Below are positions 11,120 through 20,900 of a DNA stretch of 64,000 bases, one piece after another; the stretch's first letter is position 1, and each line of letters begins with the position of its first letter. Source of the DNA: Closterium sp. Naga37s-1 (lineage: Eukaryota; Streptophyta; Zygnematophyceae; Desmidiales; Closteriaceae); assembly GCA_947471745.1 (NCBI GenBank), contig CANJKZ010000169.1:2302001-2366000 (forward strand). Direction: 5' to 3'. The notes under the pieces were generated by a model, which worked only from the letters and a program-made list of their open reading frames with translations, did no database searches and was not told where the DNA came from. A program made the position numbers and the translations under genes.

Positions 11120-12586
11120 ATGCAGCTCCACGGCCGTCCGCGTGTGTCCCTCACGCCCCAGCAGCTTCGTGAGTGGTACGCCAGTTGGGGTTGTCGGGGT
11201 GGCCGTAGTGGGAGTCGTCCTGGAGTGGGTAGTTCGGGAACTTCTTGTAGTGGCCCGGTGCAGCAGCAGCGTCGTCCGCGCGACCCTGTTTCGCCCCAGC
11301 AGTTTCGTGAGTGGTACGCTCAGAGTAGAGGGTCGATGAGTACTGCTCGCTGCCCGTACGTTATTAGCACGGGTGCCTGGACTGGTCAGCCTTGCGGGAC
11401 GCGTGGTCACACAGAGTCCCACTGCTTCGCCCGTCTGACTGACGCTTGGCGTACAGAGTTTGGCGACGACGCTGAGCTCCCCGACTGGGTGGAGCTGCTT
11501 GGACAGAGGGTAGATATCTTTGCTCTTCCCTATGATGCTATTCTCACTGCAATGTATGCATTGTCTACTAGTACCGAGGGAGCCTGTCACCTGTGTGTGC
11601 CGCCTGACCCCGGTATCCAGTCTGCTGCTCTAGGTACTGGTGAGGCTGCCGCACTAGGTGCTCGTGTGTCGGTTGCCTCAGGTGCTGGTGAGGCTGCCGC
11701 TCTAGGTGCTAGTGTGTCTGTTGCCCCAGGTGCTGGTGAGGCTGCTGCTCTAGGTACTCGTGAGTCTGCGCCCTCTGGTACTGCGCCTACTGAGGCACTG
11801 CACACCTTCACACTGGACTCAGGTGCTTCCCGCTGTTTCTTCCGTGACCGCACTGCCCTTGAGCAGCTTGCTCGGCCGGTTGCAGTCTCCCTCGCTGACC
11901 CCTCTGGGGGTCCGGTCATTGCGACCTCCTCCACTGTCCTCCCTTGTCCTGCGGTCCCGTCGGGCACACTGTCAGGTCTCTACCTCCCCTCGTTCTCTAC
12001 GAACTTGGTGGCGGGTCGTGCGCTCCAGGACGGGGGTGTCCACCAGTTCACCCCTGCCTACGAGCGCGTGACACACTGCACGTGTGCTCGGACGGGTCGC
12101 CACCTGGCTACCTTCACTCGGCAGCCGGGGTCGGACCTGTACACACTGACCACTGAGTCCCCTCAGGTAGCTGCGTCTGCGTCTGCGTCAGGTCAGCTGT
12201 CTGCCCCCTGCTCGTGTCGCTCCTTGGGCCACGAGACCGTCCTCTGGCACCACCGCCTTGGTCACCCGTCAGTGCAGCGCCTTCGTGGCATGCACTCCCG
12301 GTACCTTGTCTCTGGTCTTCCCAGGGTTCTCCCTCCCCTCCCACCCTCGCCTGCTCCTACCTGTCTTCCCAATGTCGAGGGGCGGCAGCGCGCCGCTCCT
12401 CACTCCTCCTCGTTTCCCCCGACGACTGCTCCCCTGCAGACGCTCCACATGGACGTGTGGGGCCCAGCCCGCGTCCGTGGACAGGGTCACGAGAGGTACT
12501 TCTTGATAGTTGTTGACGACTACTCGACTTTCCTGTCCTGCGTCTGCACTCTGACAGAGGTGGGGAGTTTTCTTCCGACCTCTTGA
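11120..12586 (+). CDS. Element B Gag C-terminal part, protease and integrase N-terminus
   Basis: 488 codons. Two REWYA motifs (QQLREWYAS, QQFREWYAQ) precede a Cys/His segment (CGTRGHTESHCFARL), then aspartic protease with TLDSGASRCFF, the integrase zinc region VLWHHRLGHPS..CLPNVEGRQ, and the start of the catalytic core ending at VVDDYS. After DDYS the frame is lost: the roughly 38 residues that other family I copies have before LHSDRGGEF are missing, and the ORF ends 18 codons later. The Gag N-terminal domain seen in element I is absent, replaced by minisatellites. The true start codon is uncertain. Confidence 0.82.
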   Translation: MQLHGRPRVSLTPQQLREWYASWGCRGGRSGSRPGVGSSGTSCSGPVQQQRRPRDPVSPQQFREWYAQSRGSMSTARCPYVISTGAWTGQPCGTRGHTESHCFARLTDAWRTEFGDDAELPDWVELLGQRVDIFALPYDAILTAMYALSTSTEGACHLCVPPDPGIQSAALGTGEAAALGARVSVASGAGEAAALGASVSVAPGAGEAAALGTRESAPSGTAPTEALHTFTLDSGASRCFFRDRTALEQLARPVAVSLADPSGGPVIATSSTVLPCPAVPSGTLSGLYLPSFSTNLVAGRALQDGGVHQFTPAYERVTHCTCARTGRHLATFTRQPGSDLYTLTTESPQVAASASASGQLSAPCSCRSLGHETVLWHHRLGHPSVQRLRGMHSRYLVSGLPRVLPPLPPSPAPTCLPNVEGRQRAAPHSSSFPPTTAPLQTLHMDVWGPARVRGQGHERYFLIVVDDYSTFLSCVCTLTEVGSFLPTS

Positions 12587-15500
12587 GGGCCTTCTATCAG
12601 GGGGAGGGCATTGAGCAGTCGTTCACGCTTCCGGCCTCTCCACAGCAGAATGGGGTTGCTGAGCGCCGCATTGGCTTGGTCATGGAGGTCGCTCGTACCT
12701 CCTTGATCCATGCGGCTGCCCCCCACTTTCTGTGGCCGTTTGCGGTCCGGTACGCTGCGCATCAGCTCAACCTTTGGCCCCGTGTCTCCTTGCCGGAGAC
12801 CTCGCCCACACTGCTGTGGACGGGGAAGGTTGGCGATGCGTCGCGTTTCCGGGTCAGGGGATCTCGAGCTTTTGTCCGCGATACGTCCGCGGACAAGCTC
12901 TCCTCCCGCGCTATTCCTTGTGTCTTCCTTGGCTTTGTCCCGGACGCGTCTGGTTGGCAGTTTTACCACGCCACCTCGCGCCGTGTCCTGCCCTCTCAGG
13001 ACGTCACTTTTGACGAGTCGGTGCCCTACTACCGCCTCTTCCCCTACCGCACTGCCCCGCTTCCCCCCCCGCCTCTCTTCCTCGCGCCAGGTGCTGCTGT
13101 GGTAGACCCCCTCCCCCCTCAGGGTGCCGCTCCCTCAGGTATGTCCCAGGTAGACCCGGTTGAGCCTGTCGAGGTAGCTGTCGACTCTCGTCCTGCTCGG
13201 GGTGCTGAGCCTGAGCGTGCGGAGCCTGGGGGTGCGGAGCCTGGGGTTGCGGAGTCTGGGGGTGCGGAGCCTGCGGGTGCTGAGTCTGGGGGTGCGGAGC
13301 CTGCGAGTGCTGAGTCTGGGGGTGCTGAGCCTGGGGGTGCTGAGCCTGAGGGTGCTGCGACTGAGAGTGCTACACCTGGAGGCGCTCTTTCCTCACAGCA
13401 GCTGCGTGAGTGGTACTTACAGTACTGCAGCCTCAGGAGAGGTGCTGCTGGAGGTCGTGCTCGTGCTTCCCCTCCTAGGCGGGAGCTGCCCTCTCCCCAG
13501 CGGCTCCGAGAGTGGTACGCTCGTCGCTGCAGTCTCTGGAGTGGCGCTACTAGTGTCACGGACCCTGCAGCTGGGGGTACTACTGGTGCTGGAGCTGCTG
13601 GTGCTAGTCCAGCTGGAGCTGCTGGAGCTGCTGGAGGCACTGCTGCTACTGGCGGTGCTGCTGGAGGTGTTGCTGGAGTTGCTGGAGGTGCTGCCGCTGC
13701 TGGAGGTGCTGCTGGTGCTGGTGCTGCTGGAGCTGCTGGAGGTGCTGCTGGTACTGGTGCTGCTGGTGCTGGTGCTGCTGGAGCTGCTGGAGGTGCTGCT
13801 GAAGCTGCTGGAGGTGCTGTTGGTACTGGTGCTGCTGGTGCTAGTACTGCTGGAGCTGCTGGAGGTGCTGCTGGTGCTGGAGCTGCTGGAGGCACTGCTG
13901 CTGCTGGCGGTGCTGCTGGAGCTGCTGGAGCCGCTGGTCCTGGAGGTGCTCGTACTGGAGGTACTGGAGCTGCTGGGACTGGAGCTGCTGAGGGGGTTGA
14001 AGCTGGAGGTGCTGAGCGGCCGCGGCCGTACTACGTTCCGCTCCTTCAGCAGGTTCTTGGTCTCCCGCCCTCTACTGGTCCTACTCCTCCCCTACTGAGT
14101 CCACCGCCTGTCCAGTCGCAGTCACAGTTACAGCCTGCCTCTCCGCTGCCTGGTCCTTCTCCTTACACTGCGCCGACGGGTAGTCTTACTGAGCGTCGTG
14201 AGCCTGAGTCTCGTCCTCCGTCGCCTGAGTCTAGTCCAGAGTCGCCTGTGTCGCGTCCAGAGTCGCCTGTCCGGGCTGTCCGCGCTGGTCGTCGTGCTCC
14301 ACGTGAGCGTCCTCCTCCTGTCCTTGGCACTCACTATATGACCCTGCGTCCTTCCACTGCTCCACAGCGCGTCCCTCTGCCGTCTCCTCCTGCGTCCTCT
14401 CTTCCTGACGTTGCTGACCTGCCGTCAGACCTTGCTCGTGCTGCCAGTCCTACTGTCGCGCGTCTCCTTCCCACTGTTGTCACTGACCCTACCTTTGAGT
14501 CCTCTGCTGCGTCTGCTCTAGTCGCTGAGCTTGTTGACTTTGCTGTCGCCTGTCGTCTAGACTACGCCGCTAGCCTTGTTGCTGAGTCTGAGTCTGTCTG
14601 TCCTCCGTCCGTCGGGGGTGAGTGTGCTCTTGGCACGGACGTCCTTGAGGACAGACAGGAGGAGTTTGAGTGCTTTGCTGCTGCTTTACCTCATCTCGTG
14701 TCCATGCTGATTGCCCCTGAGGGAGACCCGGATGCACCAGACATCCCGACCCCACGCTCCTACGCAGAGGCGATGGAGGGTCTCTACTCCTCTCAGTGGC
14801 AGACAGCCATGGACGCAGAGATGGCTTCCTGGAAGTCCACAGGCACCTACGTCGACGAGGTTCCCCCACCTGGGGTGAACATCGTCAGTGGCATGTGGAT
14901 TTTCAGGGTGAAGCGGCCGCCGGGTTCTCCGCCTGTCTTCAAGGCGCGTTACGTTGCACGAGGCTTCAGTCAGCGAGAGGGAGTTGACTTCTTCCACACC
15001 TTCTCCCCGACCCCGAAGATGACCACTCTTCGGGTTCTGCTACACGTCGCTGCTCAGCGTGACTACGAGCTCCACTGCCTTGACTTCAGCACTGCGTTCC
15101 TACAGGGCACCCTGCACGAGGAGATCTGGCTGTGCCGCCCACCTGGCTTCACTGGGTCGTTCCCTCCTGGTACCCAGTGGAGCCTCCGGCGGCCAGTCTA
15201 CGGTCTCCGCCAGGCACCTCGTGAGTGGCACGACACACTGAGGACTACTCTTGCTGCTCTTGGGTTTGCTCCTTCTACTGCTGACCCGTCGCTGTTTCTA
15301 CGCACCGACACCACTCTGCCGCCGTTCTACGTTCTCGTGTACGTAGACGACTTGGTCTTTGCTACTGCTGACACTGAGGCACTCGCCCACGTGAAGTCGG
15401 AGCTACAGAAGAGACACACGTGCACAGACCTGGGTGAGCTGACAGGCTATCTTGGCTTGCAGATCACCCGGGACAGAGCACAGCGCACCATCACCTTGAC

Positions 15501-16323
15501 TCAGTCACACATGGTGCAGCAGGTCCTTCAGCGCTTCCGCTTCACGTACTCCTCGCCTCAGCCCACTCCTCTGCCTACTGGTCACTCGCTCTCAGCTCTG
15601 CCTTCGGATGAGTCCGTAGAGCCGAGTGGCCCGTATCCAGAGCTTGTGGGCTGCCTCATGTACCTGATGACCTGCACTCGACCTGACCTAGCCTACCCTC
15701 TTAGCATCCTAGCACGCTATGTCGCTCCTGGCCGTCACCGGAAGGAGCACATGGATGCCGCTAAGAGGGTGTTGCGCCACTTGTGCAGTACGTCGGGCAT
15801 GGGGCTTGTGCTTGGAGGACGGCGCGACGTTGTCCTCACTGGACACTCAGACGCTTCTTGGGCTGACGACCAGGCTACTCAGCGGTCGTCTCAGGGTTAC
15901 ACCTTCAGCCTTGGCTCTGGCTCAGTTTCTTGGCGTTCTACTCGCTCTTCCTCTGTTCTCAGCTCCAGTTGTGAGGCTGAGATCTACGCCACAGCCATGG
16001 CTGCCCAGGAGCTTCGCTGGCTCACCTACCTGCTGACCGACCTGGGAGAGCGGCCTCGTTCTCCTCCAGTGCTGTACGTCGACAACAAGGCCGCCCTTGC
16101 CTTGTGTCAGGAGCACAGACTGGAGCACAGAACGAAGCACATCGCTCTGCGCTACTTCCTTGCTCGAGAGCTGCAGCAGCGTGGTCAGCTTCGTCTTTCG
16201 TACGTGGCCACTCGGGCCAACACTGCTGATGTGTTCACCAAGGCGCTTCAGCCTTGTGATCATCAGCGTTTCTGTACTGTTCTAGGCCTTGTGCCTACTG
16301 TCCCTCACTTGCTCACTTCTTGA
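12583..16323 (+). CDS. Element B integrase C-terminal part, linker, RT and RNase H
   Basis: 1,246 codons, open throughout. It begins inside integrase (SPQQNGVAERRIG). A linker of GGAEP repeats follows, then two REWY motifs (QQLREWYLQY, QRLREWYARR) and a Gly/Ala-rich stretch. RT has WIFRVKRPPGSPP, SFSTAFLQG-type core residues, VYGLRQAPREW and LVYVDDLVFA. RNase H includes LYVDNKAALALC and NTADVFTKAL. It stops at 16321-16323. Protein from here would lack the first part of integrase because of the deletion upstream at about 12530. Confidence 0.9.
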   Translation: MRAFYQGEGIEQSFTLPASPQQNGVAERRIGLVMEVARTSLIHAAAPHFLWPFAVRYAAHQLNLWPRVSLPETSPTLLWTGKVGDASRFRVRGSRAFVRDTSADKLSSRAIPCVFLGFVPDASGWQFYHATSRRVLPSQDVTFDESVPYYRLFPYRTAPLPPPPLFLAPGAAVVDPLPPQGAAPSGMSQVDPVEPVEVAVDSRPARGAEPERAEPGGAEPGVAESGGAEPAGAESGGAEPASAESGGAEPGGAEPEGAATESATPGGALSSQQLREWYLQYCSLRRGAAGGRARASPPRRELPSPQRLREWYARRCSLWSGATSVTDPAAGGTTGAGAAGASPAGAAGAAGGTAATGGAAGGVAGVAGGAAAAGGAAGAGAAGAAGGAAGTGAAGAGAAGAAGGAAEAAGGAVGTGAAGASTAGAAGGAAGAGAAGGTAAAGGAAGAAGAAGPGGARTGGTGAAGTGAAEGVEAGGAERPRPYYVPLLQQVLGLPPSTGPTPPLLSPPPVQSQSQLQPASPLPGPSPYTAPTGSLTERREPESRPPSPESSPESPVSRPESPVRAVRAGRRAPRERPPPVLGTHYMTLRPSTAPQRVPLPSPPASSLPDVADLPSDLARAASPTVARLLPTVVTDPTFESSAASALVAELVDFAVACRLDYAASLVAESESVCPPSVGGECALGTDVLEDRQEEFECFAAALPHLVSMLIAPEGDPDAPDIPTPRSYAEAMEGLYSSQWQTAMDAEMASWKSTGTYVDEVPPPGVNIVSGMWIFRVKRPPGSPPVFKARYVARGFSQREGVDFFHTFSPTPKMTTLRVLLHVAAQRDYELHCLDFSTAFLQGTLHEEIWLCRPPGFTGSFPPGTQWSLRRPVYGLRQAPREWHDTLRTTLAALGFAPSTADPSLFLRTDTTLPPFYVLVYVDDLVFATADTEALAHVKSELQKRHTCTDLGELTGYLGLQITRDRAQRTITLTQSHMVQQVLQRFRFTYSSPQPTPLPTGHSLSALPSDESVEPSGPYPELVGCLMYLMTCTRPDLAYPLSILARYVAPGRHRKEHMDAAKRVLRHLCSTSGMGLVLGGRRDVVLTGHSDASWADDQATQRSSQGYTFSLGSGSVSWRSTRSSSVLSSSCEAEIYATAMAAQELRWLTYLLTDLGERPRSPPVLYVDNKAALALCQEHRLEHRTKHIALRYFLARELQQRGQLRLSYVATRANTADVFTKALQPCDHQRFCTVLGLVPTVPHLLTS

Positions 16324-16557
16324 CTCTGCTTGTACTGTGATCTCTATATATATACCTGCATGCTTACACTTGCTAGGTTGTGATCACTGTACCTCTTGTT
16401 TATTATCAAACTGCATGTGAACTGGTCTTGTGACCGCTTGCTTGTGCTCGGAATTTGTGTGGTATCCTTGAGATCCACCCTGAGCTTTGCTTTGCTTTGC
16501 CTTGCTTTGACTGGTCTTGTGACCATCTGGTTGTCTCCCACTTAGCCTATGGGGGTG

Positions 16558-16692
16558 TGTCAAACATTATATGTTTACATTGTGTAGGCTATAGTGGGTT
16601 TAGCCTTAGGGGGTACAACAAACTTAGGGTTTCCTACTTGTACCCAACTTTCTGCTAGTTCATTCACTCTCGTTCACTTCTAGTTTCTAACA
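16558..16692 (+). repeat. Element B 3' LTR (135 bp)
   Basis: Same 135 bases as the 5' LTR. Preceded by the purine tract at about 16547-16557 and followed by the target duplication CGCAG (16693-16697). The 230 bases between the RNase H stop and this LTR hold a TATATATA run at 16347 and no gene. Confidence 0.93.
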
Positions 16693-18677
16693 CGCAGAAC
16701 GTCGCTCTTCTTAGCAACCGGCATTGCCCATACGAACCGAGTATGGCGATCCTTCAGCAACAGGAAGTACAAGCTGTCATTCTTGGCAGCCACCCGAAAT
16801 GGCCCGCACAAGTCAATGTGCACGACAGCCAGTGCCTCCTCGGCGTCGGAGCCCTTGTCGGGGAAGGTGTGCCGCGCCAGCTTTCCTCCGACGCACGAGA
16901 CACACGGCGGGTCTTCTCCGGTCGACGGCGTGATGTCGAGCCCAACAGCAACGTCATGCTTCGCCGAGCTCTTGATCGTGTCGACGCCGACGTGCGCGAG
17001 CCTCGCATGCAACCGGTCAGGGGTCGACTTCGTCGCCGAGACGATCGTCCGTAGAGCCACCACCTCGGTCGACAGCGACCGCGTCGAGCAGGGGCGAAGG
17101 TCGGTGCAGAGGACTCGTCAGGTGTAGCGTGTCACCTCCCCGGTCGCGGTGACGAGCAGCATCTCGTCGCCGTCGCCCTGCAGCTGCACTCCGCTCTTCT
17201 TCAGTTGGCCAGCTGACAGCAGGTTCGCCTGTACGCCCGGAACGTAGAGCACGTCGGGGATGAGGACCTGCTTCCCGGCCTCCCCTTGTAGAGCGACGGT
17301 TCCGCGACCCTCGACAGGCTGCAGCGCCCCGTTGAATCCACGCACGTGCTTCACTCCGTCGCTCGGCGCCATGTCGACGAAGACCGCCTTCGTCCCCATC
17401 AGGTGGTGGGAGCACCCGCTGTCGAGCAGCACCGCCATCGGGTTGGCCTGCACAGCTGCCGCCACCGCCTGGAAGTCCTCGCCAGCCTCTGGTGCCAGCG
17501 AGACTGTCGGCTCCACCACGCCGACCATCGAGCACGACGCCTCCCCGTCGCCTCGGCCCTTGCCGCTGGAGCTGTCGACGTCCTTCGTCGACGACGTCTT
17601 CTTCGATGTCTGCTTCTCCTTGCGCGGCTTCTCATCTCGACGGGGGCGACGACTGGTCGGCCGACCACGACCTCCCTTGGTGTCGTCCTCGTCGCTGTCG
17701 TCACGGTCAGGGCATTCGAAGGAAAGGTGGTCCGGGGCGTGGCAAATCCAGCACTCCCGCCGTCGACCACCACCTCCACGGCCCTTGTCCCACGCCGACC
17801 TCTTCTCGTCGACGTCCTTTGTCGACCGCCCACCTCCGCTACCACCTCTGCCCGGCTTCCCGCGCTGCCCTTGCTGCTGATGCAGCTTCGTCGGTGCAGC
17901 GTAGTTTGCCTGCGGAAGGAGCTCTGTGGGCTGTTCGGCCTCCTGCATCGCCTCATCTTGAAGAATGTAGCTGGTGATGGAGTCCTCGTCGAGGGACTCA
18001 CGCGTGCCGGGCACCATCATCATCCTCTTCATGAGGTTGTAGTCGCGCGGCAGGCCCTTAACGATGTGGGTGATGTAGGACGCCGTCGAGTATTCGGCGC
18101 CCGCCATCCGCATCTCAGCCAGGATCCGTCGAGCACGGTTGCAGTAGTCCGTCGCCGACTCCTGCTCGCCCATGCGAATGATCAGGTCCCGTCGACCTTG
18201 CAGCGGTGTGACGGTGATCCGGTCCGGCGAGAACTTGAAGTAGCGATACGCCGGTGCAATCCCGCCCGCTGTCACATGCGTCGTCGCCGAGAGCCCTCCA
18301 CCGCTTCGTAGAGGAGAGCGACGTTGAACATCGACGCCGGCACGCGAGCTGCCTGCAGCCGCCGTCGACCGCTGCACTCGCGCCTGGATTCCGTCGACAC
18401 CACCGTCGACCTTGATCACCCCTCTCTGCTTCGTGCCATCGCTGCCGCTGACTCGTGCACCACCATCGACCTCATCGTCGACGCCACCCTCGTTGCGCAC
18501 CGGTCGAGGAGATGCAGGATGGGAAGGGTGTTCCGTCGCCCACTGCGACCGGATGCCCAACTCGGCGATCACCAAGGGGATCGTCCTGTACTCGCCATCC
18601 GCGTGGCGTCTCCTCGCGTCAGCCAAACGTGCCTCCAAGGTGTCCGCTACGCCCGCATCAACTACGGGGTCGACCAT
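16693..18677 (-). pseudogene. Element A Gag, protease and integrase N-terminus
   Basis: Read from the ATG at 18677 down. A Gag domain with MGEQESATDYCNRARRIL and IVKGLPRDYN is followed by a basic linker, a CCHC zinc knuckle (CWICHAPDHLSFEC) and protease with LLDSGCSHHLMG. An in-frame TAG at 17118-17120 stops the frame just after protease. The same line of sequence continues with the integrase zinc region (LHARLAHVG..CVSCVGGKL) and the core start (VVHIDLCGPF, DRHTRFVW), and is cut at 16693 by element B. The rest of integrase is at 9048-9719. Confidence 0.88.
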
Positions 18678-18774
18678 GGCGACTAACGCTGCTGCCGGCC
18701 TACGAACGACTTAGTAGGTGCAAAAGTCGGCTCCTATCTGAAGGTTGCGTGTTCGATCCACGCTCACCGCATCA
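18678..18774 (-). other. Element A leader with an antisense tRNA-like sequence beside the 5' LTR
   Basis: On the plus strand the stretch ending at 18771 reads like the 3' part of a tRNA. A D-arm-like GACT/AGTC stem lies at 18708-18728 with loop TAGTAGGTG. A perfect T-arm lies at 18747-18763 (GCGTG, TTCGATC, CACGC). Then comes TCACCGCA followed by TCA where a tRNA would have CCA. In element orientation this is a primer-binding site starting TGATGCGGTGAGCG that extends far beyond the usual 18 bases. No matching 5' acceptor strand is visible, so it is not an intact tRNA gene. Confidence 0.55.
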
Positions 18775-19864
18775 TGCGGAGAATCACTCTACAACGGTAG
18801 TGAGTTAGACTACGGGGGTTGGCACGAACTACTAGGAGTGATCGTAGCTTTGCTTAGTTCCTTAGTGCTTGCACAATCACGGGAGAAATCGGCAAGAGTT
18901 TTCACTAGCAAAGTCGAAATTACAGAATGAATCAACAAGCAATGACAACAATGACTACATCAGGCACCTAGCAACTCTGCAGCAAGCCTGGTCGACCGCC
19001 AGCACAGCTTGGTCGACCGCCTGCCAGCGTTGCGTAGAGGAGCCGCGCCAGCACTGCAGAAGGGCGACCTGCCAACACTGCAGGTCGACGGCGTGCCAAC
19101 GCTGCAGCAAAGCGGCTGTCCAGCGTTGCCCCGTAGAAGACAGCAGTGCGCACGCTCGCAGGTGCGCGCAGACGATTGGCCCGACTTGCACCGTTGTGCG
19201 TCCGTCGGCTGTTGTCTGCGCCTGACGAGCCACATCGACTTCGGGATACCAGCCCGAAGTCGCCTTCGCCATCGCGACCTCGACGACGTTCGCGTGCCTC
19301 CGCAGAACTCGTCGAACATGTTACCCGGTCGACCTGGTCGACCATCAAGTGCTCCGGTCGACCACCAGTGCCTCTGGTCGACCACTGGGTCCCTCTGGTC
19401 GACCACTGGGTCCCTCTGGTCGACCACAGCTCCCGTCGAGCTACCCCCTGGTCGATGGACCCCTTCCGTCGACCAGAACTGGCAGATGATGTTGCCGAGC
19501 TCCCCTCGTCGACCGCTGCTAAGTTGTTAGGTTGACGGACTGCTCCGTCGACCTCCCGGTCGAACTGCAGGTCGACGGACTGCTCCGTCGACCTCCCGGT
19601 CGAGCTGCAGGTCGACGAACTGCTCCGTCGACCTCCCGGTCGAACTGCCCCTCCTGGTCGATGGCCCACCCGTCGCCCAGACCAGTCAGTTGCAGCTGTC
19701 GAGCTCCCTGGTCGACATCAACACCACAGCGGTCCCCTGCAGCTCGACCAAGCCTGCCGAGCAGCTCTCCCACTGTGAACGGTCGGCTGCTACTCCCGTA
19801 CATCCGACCAAGTCGTCGGCGTTGCCCAAGCGAGGGCAGGGCCAACATTCCATTCCCGTTAACA
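18775..19864 (-). repeat. Element A, 5' LTR (1,090 bp)
   Basis: Partner of 5685-6753, about 98 percent alike by eye, with one extra 21-bp CACTGGGTCCCTCTGGTCGAC repeat at about 19383-19425. Starts TGCGGAG, ends GTTAACA, followed by TSD GCAAC at 19865. Confidence 0.92.
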
Positions 19865-19869
19865 GCAAC

Positions 19870-20200
19870 AGCAGCCGTTCGCGAAGGCCTCTACCTTCAT
19901 GAGCTGCTGCAGGAGGCGAAAATTCCAGCCTCGGCGAACTTTCGCCTGCACTCCGACAATCAGAGCGCGATCAGGATCGCGAACAAGCCAGGATTCGTCA
20001 ACCGCACCAAACACATCGCGCTGCGGTACTTCTTCGTCAAGGACGAAGTTGACAAGGGCAAGGTTGACTTAACCTACTGCCCGACGGGTGACATGGCAGC
20101 TGACTTCCTCACAAAGATGCTGTCACGTCAGCAGTACCAACACTGTTCCGAACTCAGCGGAGTAGTCAAGCGGGTCAAGACTCGCTACAGCCAGGAGTGA
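19870..20200 (+). pseudogene. Element C RNase H C-terminus
   Basis: Continues the frame broken at 5684: AVREGLYLHELLQEAKIP, then LHSDNQSAIRIANKPG, KHIALRYFFVKDEV and GDMAADFLTKML, stop TGA at 20198-20200. The HSDNQSA and ADFLTK motifs are the usual copia RNase H end. It lies directly against the purine tract GGAGTGAAGGGGGG of element C. Confidence 0.92.
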
Positions 20201-20207
20201 AGGGGGG

Positions 20208-20643
20208 TGTTACGAATAGTGATTATTGAAGTATCACTGTGCACTCCTCACCGCAGCAATCGAAGCACGCATTATCGAGAATGAAGACGAAAGGGCGGAA
20301 GTGACGCGAAGGGTCGCACGGTTACGAAAGCATCTGGACCGTCGGGCAGACAGCATCAGGCAGCAGCAGTGGCGAGGATTCTGCCTGGACAGTTTCGTAA
20401 CTGTCTGGAGTCGTACGGTTTTTTTTGCTGTAATAAGGGAATGTACCCCTTAGAGTACATGGCTAGCTAGGTCGATTGGTATTCCCTTGTACTCTTATTT
20501 ATAGTGCTGTATTTGCATGTTTTTATCATCTCAAGCATTTTACATTTACTCTGCTATTGAGGTCAAGGGCCCACCACCACTACTCAGTCGTGTGCGAACC
20601 TTCCTGAGGTGATCCTAGGCACGATCAACTTTTGATCGCAACA
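20208..20643 (+). repeat. Element C 3' LTR (about 436 bp)
   Basis: Begins TGTTACGAATAG right after the purine tract AAGGGGGG and ends TTTTGATCGCAACA. Contains a TATTTATAG box near 20500. The 5' LTR partner lies left of the window, so the end is inferred from TG..CA and from the abrupt start of gypsy LTR sequence at 20644. Confidence 0.78.
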
Positions 20644-20900
20644 GAAGGCATGAGCGAATACTTATGTGCGAAACATGCAACGGTTACGCGGTGCGTGCGA
20701 GCTAGCTAGTGCTAGGCTGGCATCGAGGTTCGGGCTAGTCCCGAAGCGTAGGCCGACTCGGCCAGGCCAGCGGTGCATGGTTTGGTAAAACAGTGCGCGC
20801 GAAATTGGCGAAGCCCCGTTAGCAGTAACGGGCGAACAACGGCTGCTGCTGCACGCGATGTTAATGGTCGCGGTAAGGAATGTCGAGAAAATTCCTTACA
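20644..20900 (-). repeat. Gypsy (element E type) LTR remnant
   Basis: Reverse complement of the first two-thirds of the E LTR (32627-32952), diverged. It includes GCGGTAAGGAATG..AAAATTCCTTACA at its right end. The missing part would be left of the window, which suggests that element C inserted into this LTR. Confidence 0.8.

Larger units (their letters stand above)
9720..16692 (+). mobile_element. Copia element B (family I), young full-length insertion in element A
   Basis: LTRs at 9720-9854 and 16558-16692 look identical over all 135 bp. The target duplication is CGCAG on both sides, and the integrase of A reads through the junction when B is removed. A primer-binding site follows the left LTR and a purine tract (CTATGGGGGTG) precedes the right LTR. 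Identical LTRs indicate a recent insertion. The body nevertheless lacks a recognisable Gag N-terminal domain and has a deletion in integrase, so it was probably moved by proteins from another copy. Confidence 0.93.
5685..19864 (-). mobile_element. Copia element A (family III), full length, with element B nested inside
   Basis: Both ends are LTRs starting TGCGGAGAAT and ending CCCGTTAACA, flanked by the 5-bp target duplication GCAAC (5680-5684 and 19865-19869). The insertion splits the RNase H of element C: the reading frame left of 5684 resumes at 19870. Coding sequence runs on the minus strand, so the right LTR is the 5' LTR. Subtracting the nested element B (6,973 bp) leaves about 7.2 kb. 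The internal order on the minus strand is leader, Gag-PR, IN, RT, RH, a purine tract, then the 3' LTR. Confidence 0.93.

Noticed and set aside
13119..14098. Leu/Val-rich and Ala/Pro-rich ORFs overlapping the linker of B
   Set aside because: These are shadows of the GGTGCTGCTGGAGCT repeats encoding the Gly/Ala linker in the true frame.
18699..18771. Functional tRNA gene
   Set aside because: The T-arm is perfect, but there is no 5' acceptor strand complementary to TCACCGC and the anticodon stem pairs poorly.
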